A stretch of DNA of 55,744 nt from Rhizorhapis sp. SPR117 (GTDB lineage Bacteria; Pseudomonadota; Alphaproteobacteria; Sphingomonadales; Sphingomonadaceae). Below, in pieces: positions 16,880 through 26,032 of this stretch. The stretch covers positions 1 through 55,744 of the forward strand of contig NZ_JAKKIE010000027.1 of assembly GCF_021742065.1 (NCBI RefSeq), written 5' to 3'. The notes beneath the pieces were generated by a model that saw only the letters and a program-made list of their open reading frames with translations, was not told where the DNA came from and did not search any database. Both the position numbers and the translations under genes were made by a program. The stretch's first letter is position 1. The number at the start of each line of letters is the position of its first letter.

Positions 16880-17974
16880 ATGAAATTCGATGACGGGCTG
16901 CTTCGGCCGAATGCCAATAATCTGACGCTGGTGCGGCTGGTGCTGGCCTCTTCGGTTATTTACACCCATTGTTACTGGATGCTGACGGGGCGCTCGGGTG
17001 AGGACGATCTGAGCTTTCTGCTCGGCGCGCCGGTTTCGGTTTATGCGGTCGACGGGTTTTTCTTTCTGAGCGGCTTTCTGGTCTATGCGAGCTTGGGGCG
17101 GAGCGCAGGCGTGGGTAATTTCATGCTGGCGCGGCTGACGCGGCTTTGGCCCGCGCTGGCTTTGTCGGTTGGGCTGACGGTGGCGGCGGGCTATATCTTC
17201 ACGGTTGACCGGCCCGGCTATTTTGGCGGAGCAACGCTGAAATTCATCACCAATAACCTTAGCTTTATCGCGCCTGCCTATCATCTGACGGGCATCGCCT
17301 GCGATGGGCGGCCATGCACGATGAATGGCAGCCTGTGGACATTGCCCTGGGAAGCGCGGTGTTATCTGTTGCTGGCCGCTCTGGCGCTGATCGGCCTTGC
17401 GCGGGAAAGGATGATGGTCTGGCTGGTGCTGCCTGCGACGCTTGTCGGCGCAGTTTTATGGGACATTGCGGCGGTGCGGGAACGGGTTGGCAGGCTGATC
17501 GGGCAGGATGCGCTTTATTATCCCGACATGGCCGACCGGCTGTGGCCGCTTTTCGCGCTGGGGGCCGCCGCCTATATTTTCCGGGAGAAGATTCGCCTGT
17601 CGTGGGTGGCGCTTGGGCTGTTGTTCATTGCCAACATCGCGGCGCATCAATGGGGGATCGGGCTGCATGTGCGGGCGGCCTTTGTCGGTTATGCGCTGTT
17701 GTGTTTCGGTTTTCTGAGCGCACGTGGCGGATCGGTTTCGGGGACATGGCCCGATTACAGCTATGGCATGTATATCTTTGCCTTTCCGGTGATGATTGCG
17801 CTTGGGCAATGGCGGGACTGGGACTCCTATTTCGGCCTTGCCGCCGTAACCGCGCTGTTGACGCTGCCGGTCGCGGCCTTTTCCTGGCATATCGTCGAAA
17901 AACCGTCGCTCGACTGGTTCAGACAGTTTCGTAAACGGCGCGCCGCCGGGGCGATGATTGAAAGCAATGCCTGA
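16880..17974 (+). CDS. Acyltransferase-3 family membrane protein
   Basis: A 364-residue integral membrane protein from ATG 16880 (MKFDDGLLRPNANNLTLVRL). The family motif is the N-terminal R-x10-H arrangement (LVRLVLASSVIYTHCY), then FFFLSGFLVYASL and RLTRLWPAL. About ten membrane helices follow, ending in YGMYIFAFPV and HIVEKPSLDWF. These proteins move acyl groups (commonly acetyl) across the inner membrane onto sugars. It is the first of three such domains in the locus. The substrate is unknown. Confidence 0.9.
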   Translation: MKFDDGLLRPNANNLTLVRLVLASSVIYTHCYWMLTGRSGEDDLSFLLGAPVSVYAVDGFFFLSGFLVYASLGRSAGVGNFMLARLTRLWPALALSVGLTVAAGYIFTVDRPGYFGGATLKFITNNLSFIAPAYHLTGIACDGRPCTMNGSLWTLPWEARCYLLLAALALIGLARERMMVWLVLPATLVGAVLWDIAAVRERVGRLIGQDALYYPDMADRLWPLFALGAAAYIFREKIRLSWVALGLLFIANIAAHQWGIGLHVRAAFVGYALLCFGFLSARGGSVSGTWPDYSYGMYIFAFPVMIALGQWRDWDSYFGLAAVTALLTLPVAAFSWHIVEKPSLDWFRQFRKRRAAGAMIESNA

Positions 17975-18226
17975 ACCGCCTTTCGGCGATCTTGTTCGAT
18001 GACTTCTGGTCCCCGACATTTCCTTGTTCTGCTGATGTTTTTCGTCCTCGCGGCGAAGCTGTTTTTCGCCGCTAACAGCGGAAGTGCGTGGGGTTTTTGC
18101 GATTTGTTAAGAGGTGAGGTTAAGAGCGTCCTAACATGTGACCCGTATTCCGGAGACAGCTTTGCGATTGGTCTGAAAGCGGATGAACCTGCATCCGTTG
18201 GGATCGTGAAGCCCGGGAGACACCCC

Positions 18227-20209
18227 ATGGCACTCATCACGGTTTCATCATCAGCCGCGCTGGTGAACGCAGTCAAGAACGCTGCCGACGGCGACGTCAT
18301 TCAACTGGAAGGCGGAAATTACGGCAAGGTTTCGTTGAGCGGCATCCATTTCGCCAACGGCATCGCTATCACGTCGGCCGATGCGGATCATCCGGCAGTT
18401 CTGACCGGGTTGAAGGTCACGGGCAGTTCGGGGCTGGATTTCGATCATATCGAATTCGCGCTCGACCCGGCGGATAAATATTTTCCGATCACGGTCGGTT
18501 CCTCTTCGGATGTGCATTTTTCCAATCTCTACGTGCACGGCCTGATCGACGGGGACCCGTCCATCGAAGCCATGGCCATGATGATCCGCAACAGTTCCGA
18601 TGTCAGCGTGACCGATTCAAAGTTTCAGGAACTGCATCACGCCGTCAATTTCCTCGACAGCGATCACATCACCATTTCGGGCAACAGCTTTCAGACGATC
18701 CGCAGTGATGGCGTTCGCGGGGGCGGGACCAGCGATCTGGTGATTTCCGACAATTATTTCACCGATTTCCATCCGGTCGGCGCCGATCATCCCGACGCCA
18801 TCCAGCTATGGACGACGAATACGACCGAATCCACCCGCAACGTCACCATTACCGGCAATGTTATCGAACGTGGCGATGGCGGCATTATCCAGGGTATTTT
18901 CCTGCGTGACCAGAGCGGCGGCAATGTGCCCTATGAACATGTGACGATCAGCGACAATATCGTACTGGGCGGCATGTATAACGGGATTTCGGTCGGTAAT
19001 ACGAACGGGCTGATCATGACCGGCAACACTGTTGGCGCTTATGCCGATCAGAAGAGCTGGCTGCGGATCGAAAACAGCACGGCGGTTGAATTGACCGGCA
19101 ATGCGGCATCGGCGTTCATCCTGAACAATGATGCCTTTATCGCCAATCACGGCAACAGCACGACCGGCGCGATCAGCGGCACCGGAGAAGCCGCGTTGAA
19201 AGCATGGCTCGACACGCATCCCAACCTGCTCGACGACCTGCCCCATGACCTGATCGAATATCATTACCCCGCATATGATGCCGGCAAGGTTGTTGCGGAC
19301 ATGGCAGCGGCCTGCGATCAAAATGTCATCGGGACTGACGGTGCGGACAGACTATATGTCGATAGCGCGGGCGCGACACACATCATGGGCGGCGCGGGAA
19401 ATGACGTGCTGAACGGCGGTGCGGCGTCTTGTCTTCGTGCCAACCTGCTTGAAGGCGGCATGGGCGATGATATCTACGTCATCAACAACGCGCTCGATCA
19501 TGTGGTTGAGGCTGCGGGCGCAGGAATCGACGAGGTACAGTCGCGGGTGGACTTCACGCTGGGCGAGAATGTTGAAAATCTGCGTCTGCAAGGCAGTGCG
19601 GTTTCGGGAACGGGTAACGGGCTCGCCAATGTCATTCGTGGAAATGATGCGGCTAATGTCCTGAAGGGTCTTGGTGGCGACGATCTCATCTATGGCGGCG
19701 GCGGAAATGACAGCATCGATGGCGGGACCGGGAATGACCGGCTCTATGGCGATGCTGGCAAGGACGTCATCCACAGCGGCGCCGGTGATGACCTGATCTA
19801 CGGCGGGGATGGCGACGATATCCTCTATGGCGATGCGGGCAACGACCTGATCGAAGGCGGCATGGGCAGCGACCGTTTATATGGCGGAGCGGGGGTCGAC
19901 CAGTTTTCCTATCGGCCCGAACATCTGCTTTCGGCGGGTGCGGGCATGGACATTATCGCTGATTTTTCATCCGCACAGGGCGACAAGATCCTGTTGGCCA
20001 TGCTGGATGCTGATAGCCACACAGCGGCCAATGATAAATTCAGCTTCATCGGCACGGACCAGTTTACAGGCGAAGCAGGGCAATTGCGCTATGCCCTTGC
20101 GGGTGGCGATGCTTATGTCTGCGGCGATGTGAACGGTGATGGTATGGCAGACTTCACCATTTGCGTTGCAGGCGTTACCTCGCTCGGGTCAGGTGACTTC
20201 AGCCTGTAA
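18227..20209 (+). CDS. RTX protein with right-handed beta-helix domain
   Basis: A 660-residue protein beginning MALITVSSSAALVNAVKNAADG (ATG 18227, GGGAGA upstream). The in-frame extension to 17999 does not fit family N-termini. Residues 1-310 form a right-handed parallel beta-helix with many N-x-[FI]-T-x-F/GN coils and a HPDAIQLW segment, as in polysaccharide lyases and AlgE-type epimerases. The C-terminal part has glycine-rich calcium-binding nonapeptides (GGAGNDVLNGG, GGDGDDILYGDAGND and others) and no N-terminal signal peptide, which fits type I secretion. It probably trims or epimerises the secreted polymer. The catalytic class is not determined. Confidence 0.88.
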   Translation: MALITVSSSAALVNAVKNAADGDVIQLEGGNYGKVSLSGIHFANGIAITSADADHPAVLTGLKVTGSSGLDFDHIEFALDPADKYFPITVGSSSDVHFSNLYVHGLIDGDPSIEAMAMMIRNSSDVSVTDSKFQELHHAVNFLDSDHITISGNSFQTIRSDGVRGGGTSDLVISDNYFTDFHPVGADHPDAIQLWTTNTTESTRNVTITGNVIERGDGGIIQGIFLRDQSGGNVPYEHVTISDNIVLGGMYNGISVGNTNGLIMTGNTVGAYADQKSWLRIENSTAVELTGNAASAFILNNDAFIANHGNSTTGAISGTGEAALKAWLDTHPNLLDDLPHDLIEYHYPAYDAGKVVADMAAACDQNVIGTDGADRLYVDSAGATHIMGGAGNDVLNGGAASCLRANLLEGGMGDDIYVINNALDHVVEAAGAGIDEVQSRVDFTLGENVENLRLQGSAVSGTGNGLANVIRGNDAANVLKGLGGDDLIYGGGGNDSIDGGTGNDRLYGDAGKDVIHSGAGDDLIYGGDGDDILYGDAGNDLIEGGMGSDRLYGGAGVDQFSYRPEHLLSAGAGMDIIADFSSAQGDKILLAMLDADSHTAANDKFSFIGTDQFTGEAGQLRYALAGGDAYVCGDVNGDGMADFTICVAGVTSLGSGDFSL

Positions 20210-20498
20210 GGCGAAAACAGACATATCCATTCCGGTTGGAACTCCGCAACATCGGTGGGGAGCCATGGGGTCCGCGTTTCGGCGCGGGCCTCTTTCTTTT
20301 CGTCGCAAATGACAGATGGCCGCGCGACCGAATGGGCCTTTGTAGCTTGTATGCGGCAGGGCGTTCGGTCGCGTTCGCGCTTGCAACAGACATGGGCTTA
20401 TATTAGCGCAAGCGACCAGGCCCGCGATTTGGCGCAGGTGCAGTTCCTGATATGGGGTCGCCAGTAACAAAAGCCATGTCTGGGTCGGGGAGTAGTTC

Positions 20499-21917
20499 GT
20501 GAATTTACACTCTGCGGAACTGAGGGTTGCAGACAGTTACGATCCGCACGCGATAGCAGGCGGTAAACGCGAAGCCGTGATGCGCGCGGATGAGCGCATT
20601 CGCCTGTACCTCTATGCCGCGCTGTTCGTGACCGATCTGGTTGCTGTGTTTCTGGGCTTTGTCGGCGGCAATTACCTGCGGCATGGCACACATCTGAACA
20701 TGGCGAATATGGCCGCTTCAGTGGCGCTTCTGCCCGTTTTCGCGGGTATTGCGATCAACAGCAACGCCTATGCCATCGAAACGCTGCGCGACACCATGCT
20801 GGGCGCGTCGCGCGCCATATTGTCGCTGCTGTTCGCGGCAGGCGCGCTAATTTTCTTCACTTTCTACATGAAGGCGACGCTGGAGCTGTCGCGCGCCGCA
20901 TTCGGTGTAGGTGTGGGATTGAGCATCGCGACGATCTATCTTGGCCGGTCGATCTTCGTGCGTATCGTCCTGCGCAATTTCCGCGAAAGCCTGATCAACG
21001 AGATCATCATTGTCGATGACGTTCCCTTTGCCTCCAACGACCGTTTCAGCGTGGTCTATGAGGCTGCCTATCTGGGTATTTCGCCTGATGTTCAAAATCC
21101 GCTGATGCTGGACAAGCTTGGGCGGTTGATGCACAGCGCGGACCGGGTTGTCGTGGTCTGTTCGCCCGCGCGGCGCGAACAATGGACGCTGATCCTGCAA
21201 AGTGCGGGGGTGCATGGTGAATTGCAGGCCCCGGAAATGCGCCAGATCGGTGCAAGTGAAATTGGCTGGTTCGAAGGCGGTCCGACATTCAAGGTATCAG
21301 CAGGCGCGCTGAGCGTGCGTCACCGGCTGATGAAACGCCTGCTCGATTTGTTCATTACCGTCCCCGTTCTGGTGGCCCTGTCGCCGCTGATGCTGTTGAC
21401 CGCGATCGCCATCAAGCTGGAAAGCCGCGGTCCGGTATTTTTCAAGCAGGAACGGCTGGGGCGCGGTAACCGGCTGTTTCTGGTGTATAAATTTCGCAGT
21501 ATGCGTGTGGAGAAATGCGATGAGAATGGTCATCGCTCCACCGCCCGCGATGACGACCGGATCACGCGGGTCGGTCAGTTCATCCGTCGCACCAGCATCG
21601 ATGAACTGCCGCAGTTATGGAATGTGCTGCGTGGAGAGATGAGCCTGGTCGGCCCGCGCCCACATGCGCTGGGTTCGCGGGCGGGCGGTGCGCTGTTCTG
21701 GGACGTGGATCGCCGCTATTGGTATCGTCATGCGACAAAGCCGGGGCTAACCGGCCTTGCGCAGGTGCGCGGCTATCGTGGATCGACCGATCATCATAGC
21801 GACCTGACCAATCGGCTCGATGCCGATCTGGAATATCTGTCTGGATGGACGCTGTGGCGTGACATTTCCATCATCGCGCTGACGGCGCGCGTCATCATGC
21901 ACCGAAATGCATATTGA
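20499..21917 (+). CDS. Polyprenyl-phosphate glycosyl-1-phosphate transferase (EPS initiation)
   Basis: A 472-residue inner-membrane enzyme of the WbaP/WcaJ type that starts EPS repeat units by placing hexose-1-phosphate on undecaprenyl phosphate. It has an N-terminal group of about four membrane helices (residues 35-150), a CoA-binding-like middle region, and a C-terminal bacterial sugar transferase domain from about 280. That domain contains KRLLDLFITVPVL, FFKQERLGRGNR, YKFRSMRVEK, RRTSIDELPQLWNVLRGEMS and GPRPH. The start is GTG 20499 with GGGGAG upstream; ATG 20580 is an alternative. The 289-base gap before it contains nothing I can name. Confidence 0.93.
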   Translation: MNLHSAELRVADSYDPHAIAGGKREAVMRADERIRLYLYAALFVTDLVAVFLGFVGGNYLRHGTHLNMANMAASVALLPVFAGIAINSNAYAIETLRDTMLGASRAILSLLFAAGALIFFTFYMKATLELSRAAFGVGVGLSIATIYLGRSIFVRIVLRNFRESLINEIIIVDDVPFASNDRFSVVYEAAYLGISPDVQNPLMLDKLGRLMHSADRVVVVCSPARREQWTLILQSAGVHGELQAPEMRQIGASEIGWFEGGPTFKVSAGALSVRHRLMKRLLDLFITVPVLVALSPLMLLTAIAIKLESRGPVFFKQERLGRGNRLFLVYKFRSMRVEKCDENGHRSTARDDDRITRVGQFIRRTSIDELPQLWNVLRGEMSLVGPRPHALGSRAGGALFWDVDRRYWYRHATKPGLTGLAQVRGYRGSTDHHSDLTNRLDADLEYLSGWTLWRDISIIALTARVIMHRNAY

Positions 21918-21991
21918 TGGCCTTGCAATTCTGACCTGATTGACGGCTTTTTATTGGCACAGCGCAGACAGTGTCATGAGGGTCAGGTTCA

Positions 21992-22243
21992 GTGAGCAGT
22001 TTCTATGATTGGATATCCATCGCGATTTTCGCCGCGTTGATCGTGCTGTTCCTGCAGCGATCGACCGACGAAGGGCCAGAGATCGACAGCATCTGGCACT
22101 ATCTGCCGCCCAGCATCGGCTGCGCAGTGGCAAATTACTTCGGCAATGAAGGACGCGATGCCTTGGCCATCGCCGTGCTGGGCGCGACGCTCGCCTATGT
22201 CTGGGTGGTGTTGAAACCCCTGTATCGGACGCCAAAGGGGTGA
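21992..22243 (+). CDS. Small membrane protein, XrtV sorting accessory type
   Basis: An 83-residue protein from GTG 21992 (GAGGG upstream). Helix 1 is ISIAIFAALIVLFL; a middle loop reads IWHYLPPSIGCAVANYFGNEG; helix 2 is ALAIAVLGATLAYVWVVL. It resembles the small protein that genome annotation pairs with exosortase V in sphingomonads. That identification is from memory and moderate. It lies between the initiating transferase and the ATPase, about 16 kb upstream of the exosortase gene. Confidence 0.7.
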   Translation: MSSFYDWISIAIFAALIVLFLQRSTDEGPEIDSIWHYLPPSIGCAVANYFGNEGRDALAIAVLGATLAYVWVVLKPLYRTPKG

Positions 22244-22305
22244 GGTGAGGGAAGTCGTGCCCGCTTTGGGCGGGAAAAGGCATAGCCAATAAGGAGGCAT
22301 TGAAT

Positions 22306-23379
22306 TTGTACTGGTTCAAATTCCTCAAAGGGAAGAAACCCGGACGCGATCACGATTTTGTCGAGGTCATCCCGGATGACGCTGTCTCGCCGTTTCGGGC
22401 ATCCTCTCATCTGCGCCACAAGCGGATCAGCCACTTGCCACGGTTTCGGGGAAGCGCCCGCGATCAGCTTCACGAAAGCGGAGGAGGGCAATTTGCGGGC
22501 ATGCGGCAGAAATTCCGACATGCCTTCACGCCATCCCAGCCGGTGATCCACAAGGACCGCTTCGCCGGTCGCGCCGATGCGCTGGGCAAGCTGATCAGGG
22601 GGATAGAGGACCAGCGGCTGCACCCGATCCTTTACGGCGACCGGGGTATCGGCAAGACGTCGTTGCTGCATATCCTGGCCGATACCGCGCGGGAGGCGGG
22701 CTATGCCGTGCTTTACCATAGCTGCGATGCGGATACGCATTTCGACGAAATGTTCCGTTCGGTGCTGGCGCAGATTCCGCAGCTTTATCATGGCGGCGTA
22801 ACACCGACCCATGATCCCGTCGAAACCGGCGCCAGCCTGTTGGATATGGCGCCGCCAACGGCCACGCTTTCGCCACGCCACGTCACCGATCTGCTGGCTT
22901 CGGTCGTGGGGATAAGGGTCATCGTCCTGCTGGACGAATTCGACCGCGCCACGTCCAGCCAGTTTCGCCGGAGCGTGGCCGAACTGATCAAGAACCTGTC
23001 CGACCGATCCGCGCGGGTGCAATTGGTGGTGGCGGGCGTTGCGGCCAATTTTACCGAGTTGATCGAACATATCCCCTCCATCCGCCGCAATATCCTGAAT
23101 TTGGAACTGCCGCGCATGACCGATGCCGAAATAGACGAAATGATGCAGATTGGCGCGCAGGCAAGCGGACTTGGCTTTGATGAAACGGCGTGCATGCATA
23201 TTCGGACTATTGCCGATGGATCGCCCTATATCGCTGCGCTGTTGGCTCATCATGCCGGACTTGCCGCCATTGAGGAAGAGGTCGCTATGGTATCGCCCGG
23301 CCATGTGGCAATAGCGATTGAGGCGGCGTCTGATGAACTGGGGTCACATATCCGCAAACGCAATCTGGCGCAGGTCTGA
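22306..23379 (+). CDS. AAA-type ATPase of the EPS locus
   Basis: A 357-residue P-loop ATPase. The start is probably TTG 22306, 8 bases after AAGGAGG; TTG 22300 lies too close to that site. Motifs: Walker A GDRGIGKTS (about residue 110), Walker B VIVLLDEFD (about 205), then a sensor-like VVAGVAANFTEL and a C-terminal helical lid. The fold resembles the ORC/Cdc6-like or STAND-like ATPases of the AAA_16 group. The N-terminal 80 residues are basic and unrelated to anything I recognise. There are no membrane helices. It is probably an accessory of EPS assembly or sorting in the same transcript; the exact role is unknown. Confidence 0.8.
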   Translation: MYWFKFLKGKKPGRDHDFVEVIPDDAVSPFRASSHLRHKRISHLPRFRGSARDQLHESGGGQFAGMRQKFRHAFTPSQPVIHKDRFAGRADALGKLIRGIEDQRLHPILYGDRGIGKTSLLHILADTAREAGYAVLYHSCDADTHFDEMFRSVLAQIPQLYHGGVTPTHDPVETGASLLDMAPPTATLSPRHVTDLLASVVGIRVIVLLDEFDRATSSQFRRSVAELIKNLSDRSARVQLVVAGVAANFTELIEHIPSIRRNILNLELPRMTDAEIDEMMQIGAQASGLGFDETACMHIRTIADGSPYIAALLAHHAGLAAIEEEVAMVSPGHVAIAIEAASDELGSHIRKRNLAQV

Positions 23380-23449
23380 ATAGCGTCATCTTGTATTGGA
23401 AAGACGGCTGTGCAAAGGCGCGGCCTTTCGGGAAAGTGCGAGTGCCGGG

Positions 23450-26032
23450 ATGACCTTCGCCAGCAGGCTGGAAGAATTCGACCGCGATATTGCGCTCATC
23501 GGCGACGATGGGGCAGTGCTTTCCTATGCCGATCTGGCGGCCCGCGCGGACGCATTCGCGGTGGAGCATCTGGCCTCACCTGGGACGGGCAAGCGGCTGG
23601 TGCTGCTGCAGATGCGCAACGATATAGTCAGTGTGGTCCGCTATCTGGGTGCGTTGCGGGCCGGATATGCGGTCCTGCTGACAGGCGATGATTTTACCGG
23701 CAAGGGCGAGCGATTGATCGAACGCTATCGCCCGGACATATGTATTTCCGCCTCTGGCAGCATAGCGCAGATGGCTGGCGCAGAACCTGTGCACCCCGAT
23801 CTGGCGCTGTGCCTGTCCACATCGGGATCGACGGGAACGACCAAGCTGGTGCGGTTGTCGGCAGAGGCCATCGATGCGAATGCGCAATCGATCGCGGACT
23901 ATCTGGACCTGCAACCGGGCGAACGGGCGATCACGACATTGCCGCTGCATTACAGCTATGGCCTGTCGGTGTTGCATTCGCATCTGACGTGCGGAGCCGC
24001 CGTCATCGTGACGGAACGGAGCCTGACAGATCCCGACTTCTGGGCGCTTTTTCAGCGTGAGGGCGCGACCGGCCTTGCCGGGGTGCCGCATAGTTTCGAA
24101 CTGCTCGATACGCTGGGTTTTGCCGATATGGAACTGCCCAGCTTGCGCACGGTGATGCAGGCGGGCGGGCGGCTGTCGCCTGATGCGGTGCGGCGCTATG
24201 GAGCATGGGCGCTTGGCAGCGGCCGCCGCATGTTCGTCATGTACGGCCAGACCGAGGCCGCGCCGCGCATGGCCTATCTGCCGCCAGAGCGATTGCTGGA
24301 GCATGCGGATTGCATCGGTGTGCCGGTGCCGGGCGGGACATTTGCGCTGCTGGGTGAAGACGGGCGGACGCTTGTTGGCGACGGCGTGACTGGTGAGCTT
24401 GTTTATCGCGGTCCCAATGTGATGATGGGCTATGCCTTCGACCGGGGGGATTTGGCCAAGGGGCGGGAGGTCGAAGCACTGGCGACGGGTGATCTGGCGG
24501 AACGGCGTGGCGATCTTTATCGCATTGTCGGTCGCAAGAGCCGTTTCTGCAAGCCGTTTGGCTTGCGGATCGGCCTGGACGATGTGGAGGCCGCGTTGGC
24601 GCGCAAGGGCGTGACGGCAGTGGTCGCCGGCAATGACGATGTGATAGCCGTCGCCTGTCAGGGCAAGATGGATGGCGAAGCGATAGGGCAGGAACTGGCG
24701 CGGGAATTCGAACTGCCTGCGGCGCTATTCGATGTTGCTGTGATGTCGGCATTGCCGAGGCTTTCGTCGGGTAAAACCGATTATCACAGGGTTTTGCAAG
24801 CGGCATTGGCGCGGCGGCAGGCACGCATCCCTGTGGTTGAGGGCGAGAGTATTGCCGGGACATTTGGCGCGCTGCTTAACCGGCCAGAGGTTGCTGCCAG
24901 CGACAGTTTCGTGACTTTGGAGGGAGACAGCCTGTCCTATGTCGCGGTGGCGAGTGCGCTGGAGCAGCGATTGGGGTATTTGCCCGAAGGATGGGAAAAT
25001 CTGACCGTGGCGCAAATCGATGCGCTGGCGCCCCGCACAGCAGCGACGAGACAGGGGCTGAAGCCCTATGATTCGGAAATGCTGCTTCGAGGGCTGGCTA
25101 TCACGGGCGTAGTCGCCAATCATGCGAGCGTGGATACGGCTTGGCATGTGGCGGGCGGGGCGGATGTGTTGATGCTGCTTGTCGGTTTCAATCTGGCGCG
25201 GTTCAATTTCGGCAGGCTGATCGGTGGCCAGTCGTTCGATGTCCTGCTGTCCGTCATCAGGCGGATCATATTGCCCTATTGCCTTATCCTGTGGGCTTAT
25301 GCCCTGTTTTACAAAGGCATTTCGGTCAGTTCCTTCCTGCTGGTCAGCAATTTCGAGGGGCGGTTTCAATCGTTCCTGACGCCCTATTGGTTCATGGAGG
25401 CGCTGTTCCAGTGCATGATCGTTCTGGCGCTGTTGTTCCGTCTGACAGCGGTTCGACAGGCAGCCGCATCCGATCCTTATATTTTCGGGCTATGGTTTTT
25501 GGGCGCTACGGTGGCGTTGAAGGCCGCAGCGTTTGCGATTTTCCATCATGACCGCCTGCAGAACATGACGCCGGATGCGGTATTGCCGCTTATCGCGTGC
25601 GGATGGCTGATTTTCTTTGCAAGGACGCCGGGGCGCAAGGTGCTGGCGCTGGTAGTCGCGCTCGGCTTTACGGCATTGCATGTTGCGGTTCCGGCGATGG
25701 GTGGCTGGGATTATGCGAGTGTCGGGCAATATCGGCTGATCTGGCTGCTGGCGGCAATCATCGCCCTGCTTTATGTGCCACGCATTTCCCTGCCGCCCCT
25801 GCTGGCCAAGGGGGTCAGTGCCGTTGCCGCCGCCAGTTTCACGATCTATCTGGTGCACGTCCTGCCAGTGCATGTGATGAAATTTCAGCTGCACGTGGAT
25901 GATGCGCCGCTGATCGTTGCGGTAGCAATGGCGGCGGGAATGGCGGTTCACGCGATACGGCCACGCCGCCTGATTGGCAGGATGGCGGAGCGGATCAATA
26001 TGCGCAAAGCCGCCATGGCGACGATCGATTGA
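23450..26032 (+). CDS. Adenylation-carrier-acyltransferase fusion (ANL-PCP-AT3)
   Basis: An 860-residue three-part protein. Residues 1-460 are an adenylate-forming enzyme with core motif LSTSGSTGTTKLV (about 122-134), FVMYGQTEAAPRM, a GELVYRGPNVMMGY region, and the C-terminal catalytic lysine in RLSSGKTDY (Lys442). Residues 465-530 form an acyl/peptidyl carrier domain with the phosphopantetheine motif GDSLS (Ser494). Residues 545-845 are an acyltransferase-3 membrane domain with about ten helices. The arrangement implies activation of a carboxylic acid by ATP, loading on the built-in carrier and transfer across the membrane, analogous to DltA-DltC-DltB but in one chain. Start ATG 23450 is the domain-consistent one; its ribosome site is weak. 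Confidence 0.88.
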   Translation: MTFASRLEEFDRDIALIGDDGAVLSYADLAARADAFAVEHLASPGTGKRLVLLQMRNDIVSVVRYLGALRAGYAVLLTGDDFTGKGERLIERYRPDICISASGSIAQMAGAEPVHPDLALCLSTSGSTGTTKLVRLSAEAIDANAQSIADYLDLQPGERAITTLPLHYSYGLSVLHSHLTCGAAVIVTERSLTDPDFWALFQREGATGLAGVPHSFELLDTLGFADMELPSLRTVMQAGGRLSPDAVRRYGAWALGSGRRMFVMYGQTEAAPRMAYLPPERLLEHADCIGVPVPGGTFALLGEDGRTLVGDGVTGELVYRGPNVMMGYAFDRGDLAKGREVEALATGDLAERRGDLYRIVGRKSRFCKPFGLRIGLDDVEAALARKGVTAVVAGNDDVIAVACQGKMDGEAIGQELAREFELPAALFDVAVMSALPRLSSGKTDYHRVLQAALARRQARIPVVEGESIAGTFGALLNRPEVAASDSFVTLEGDSLSYVAVASALEQRLGYLPEGWENLTVAQIDALAPRTAATRQGLKPYDSEMLLRGLAITGVVANHASVDTAWHVAGGADVLMLLVGFNLARFNFGRLIGGQSFDVLLSVIRRIILPYCLILWAYALFYKGISVSSFLLVSNFEGRFQSFLTPYWFMEALFQCMIVLALLFRLTAVRQAAASDPYIFGLWFLGATVALKAAAFAIFHHDRLQNMTPDAVLPLIACGWLIFFARTPGRKVLALVVALGFTALHVAVPAMGGWDYASVGQYRLIWLLAAIIALLYVPRISLPPLLAKGVSAVAAASFTIYLVHVLPVHVMKFQLHVDDAPLIVAVAMAAGMAVHAIRPRRLIGRMAERINMRKAAMATID

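Noticed and set aside
17999..18226. N-terminal extension of the RTX beta-helix protein with a hydrophobic segment (possible signal peptide).
   Set aside because: The family starts at MALITVSS with a ribosome site at 18227; the extension is not beta-helix-like and a Sec signal would conflict with type I secretion.
19390..19890. Periodic glycine-codon repeats that could be mistaken for a CRISPR or minisatellite.
   Set aside because: The periodicity is that of RTX nonapeptides in frame; units differ at wobble positions and there are no spacers.
18227..20209. RTX beta-helix protein as the local exosortase substrate.
   Set aside because: Its C-terminus (GVTSLGSGDFSL) lacks a PEP-type motif, membrane helix and basic tail.
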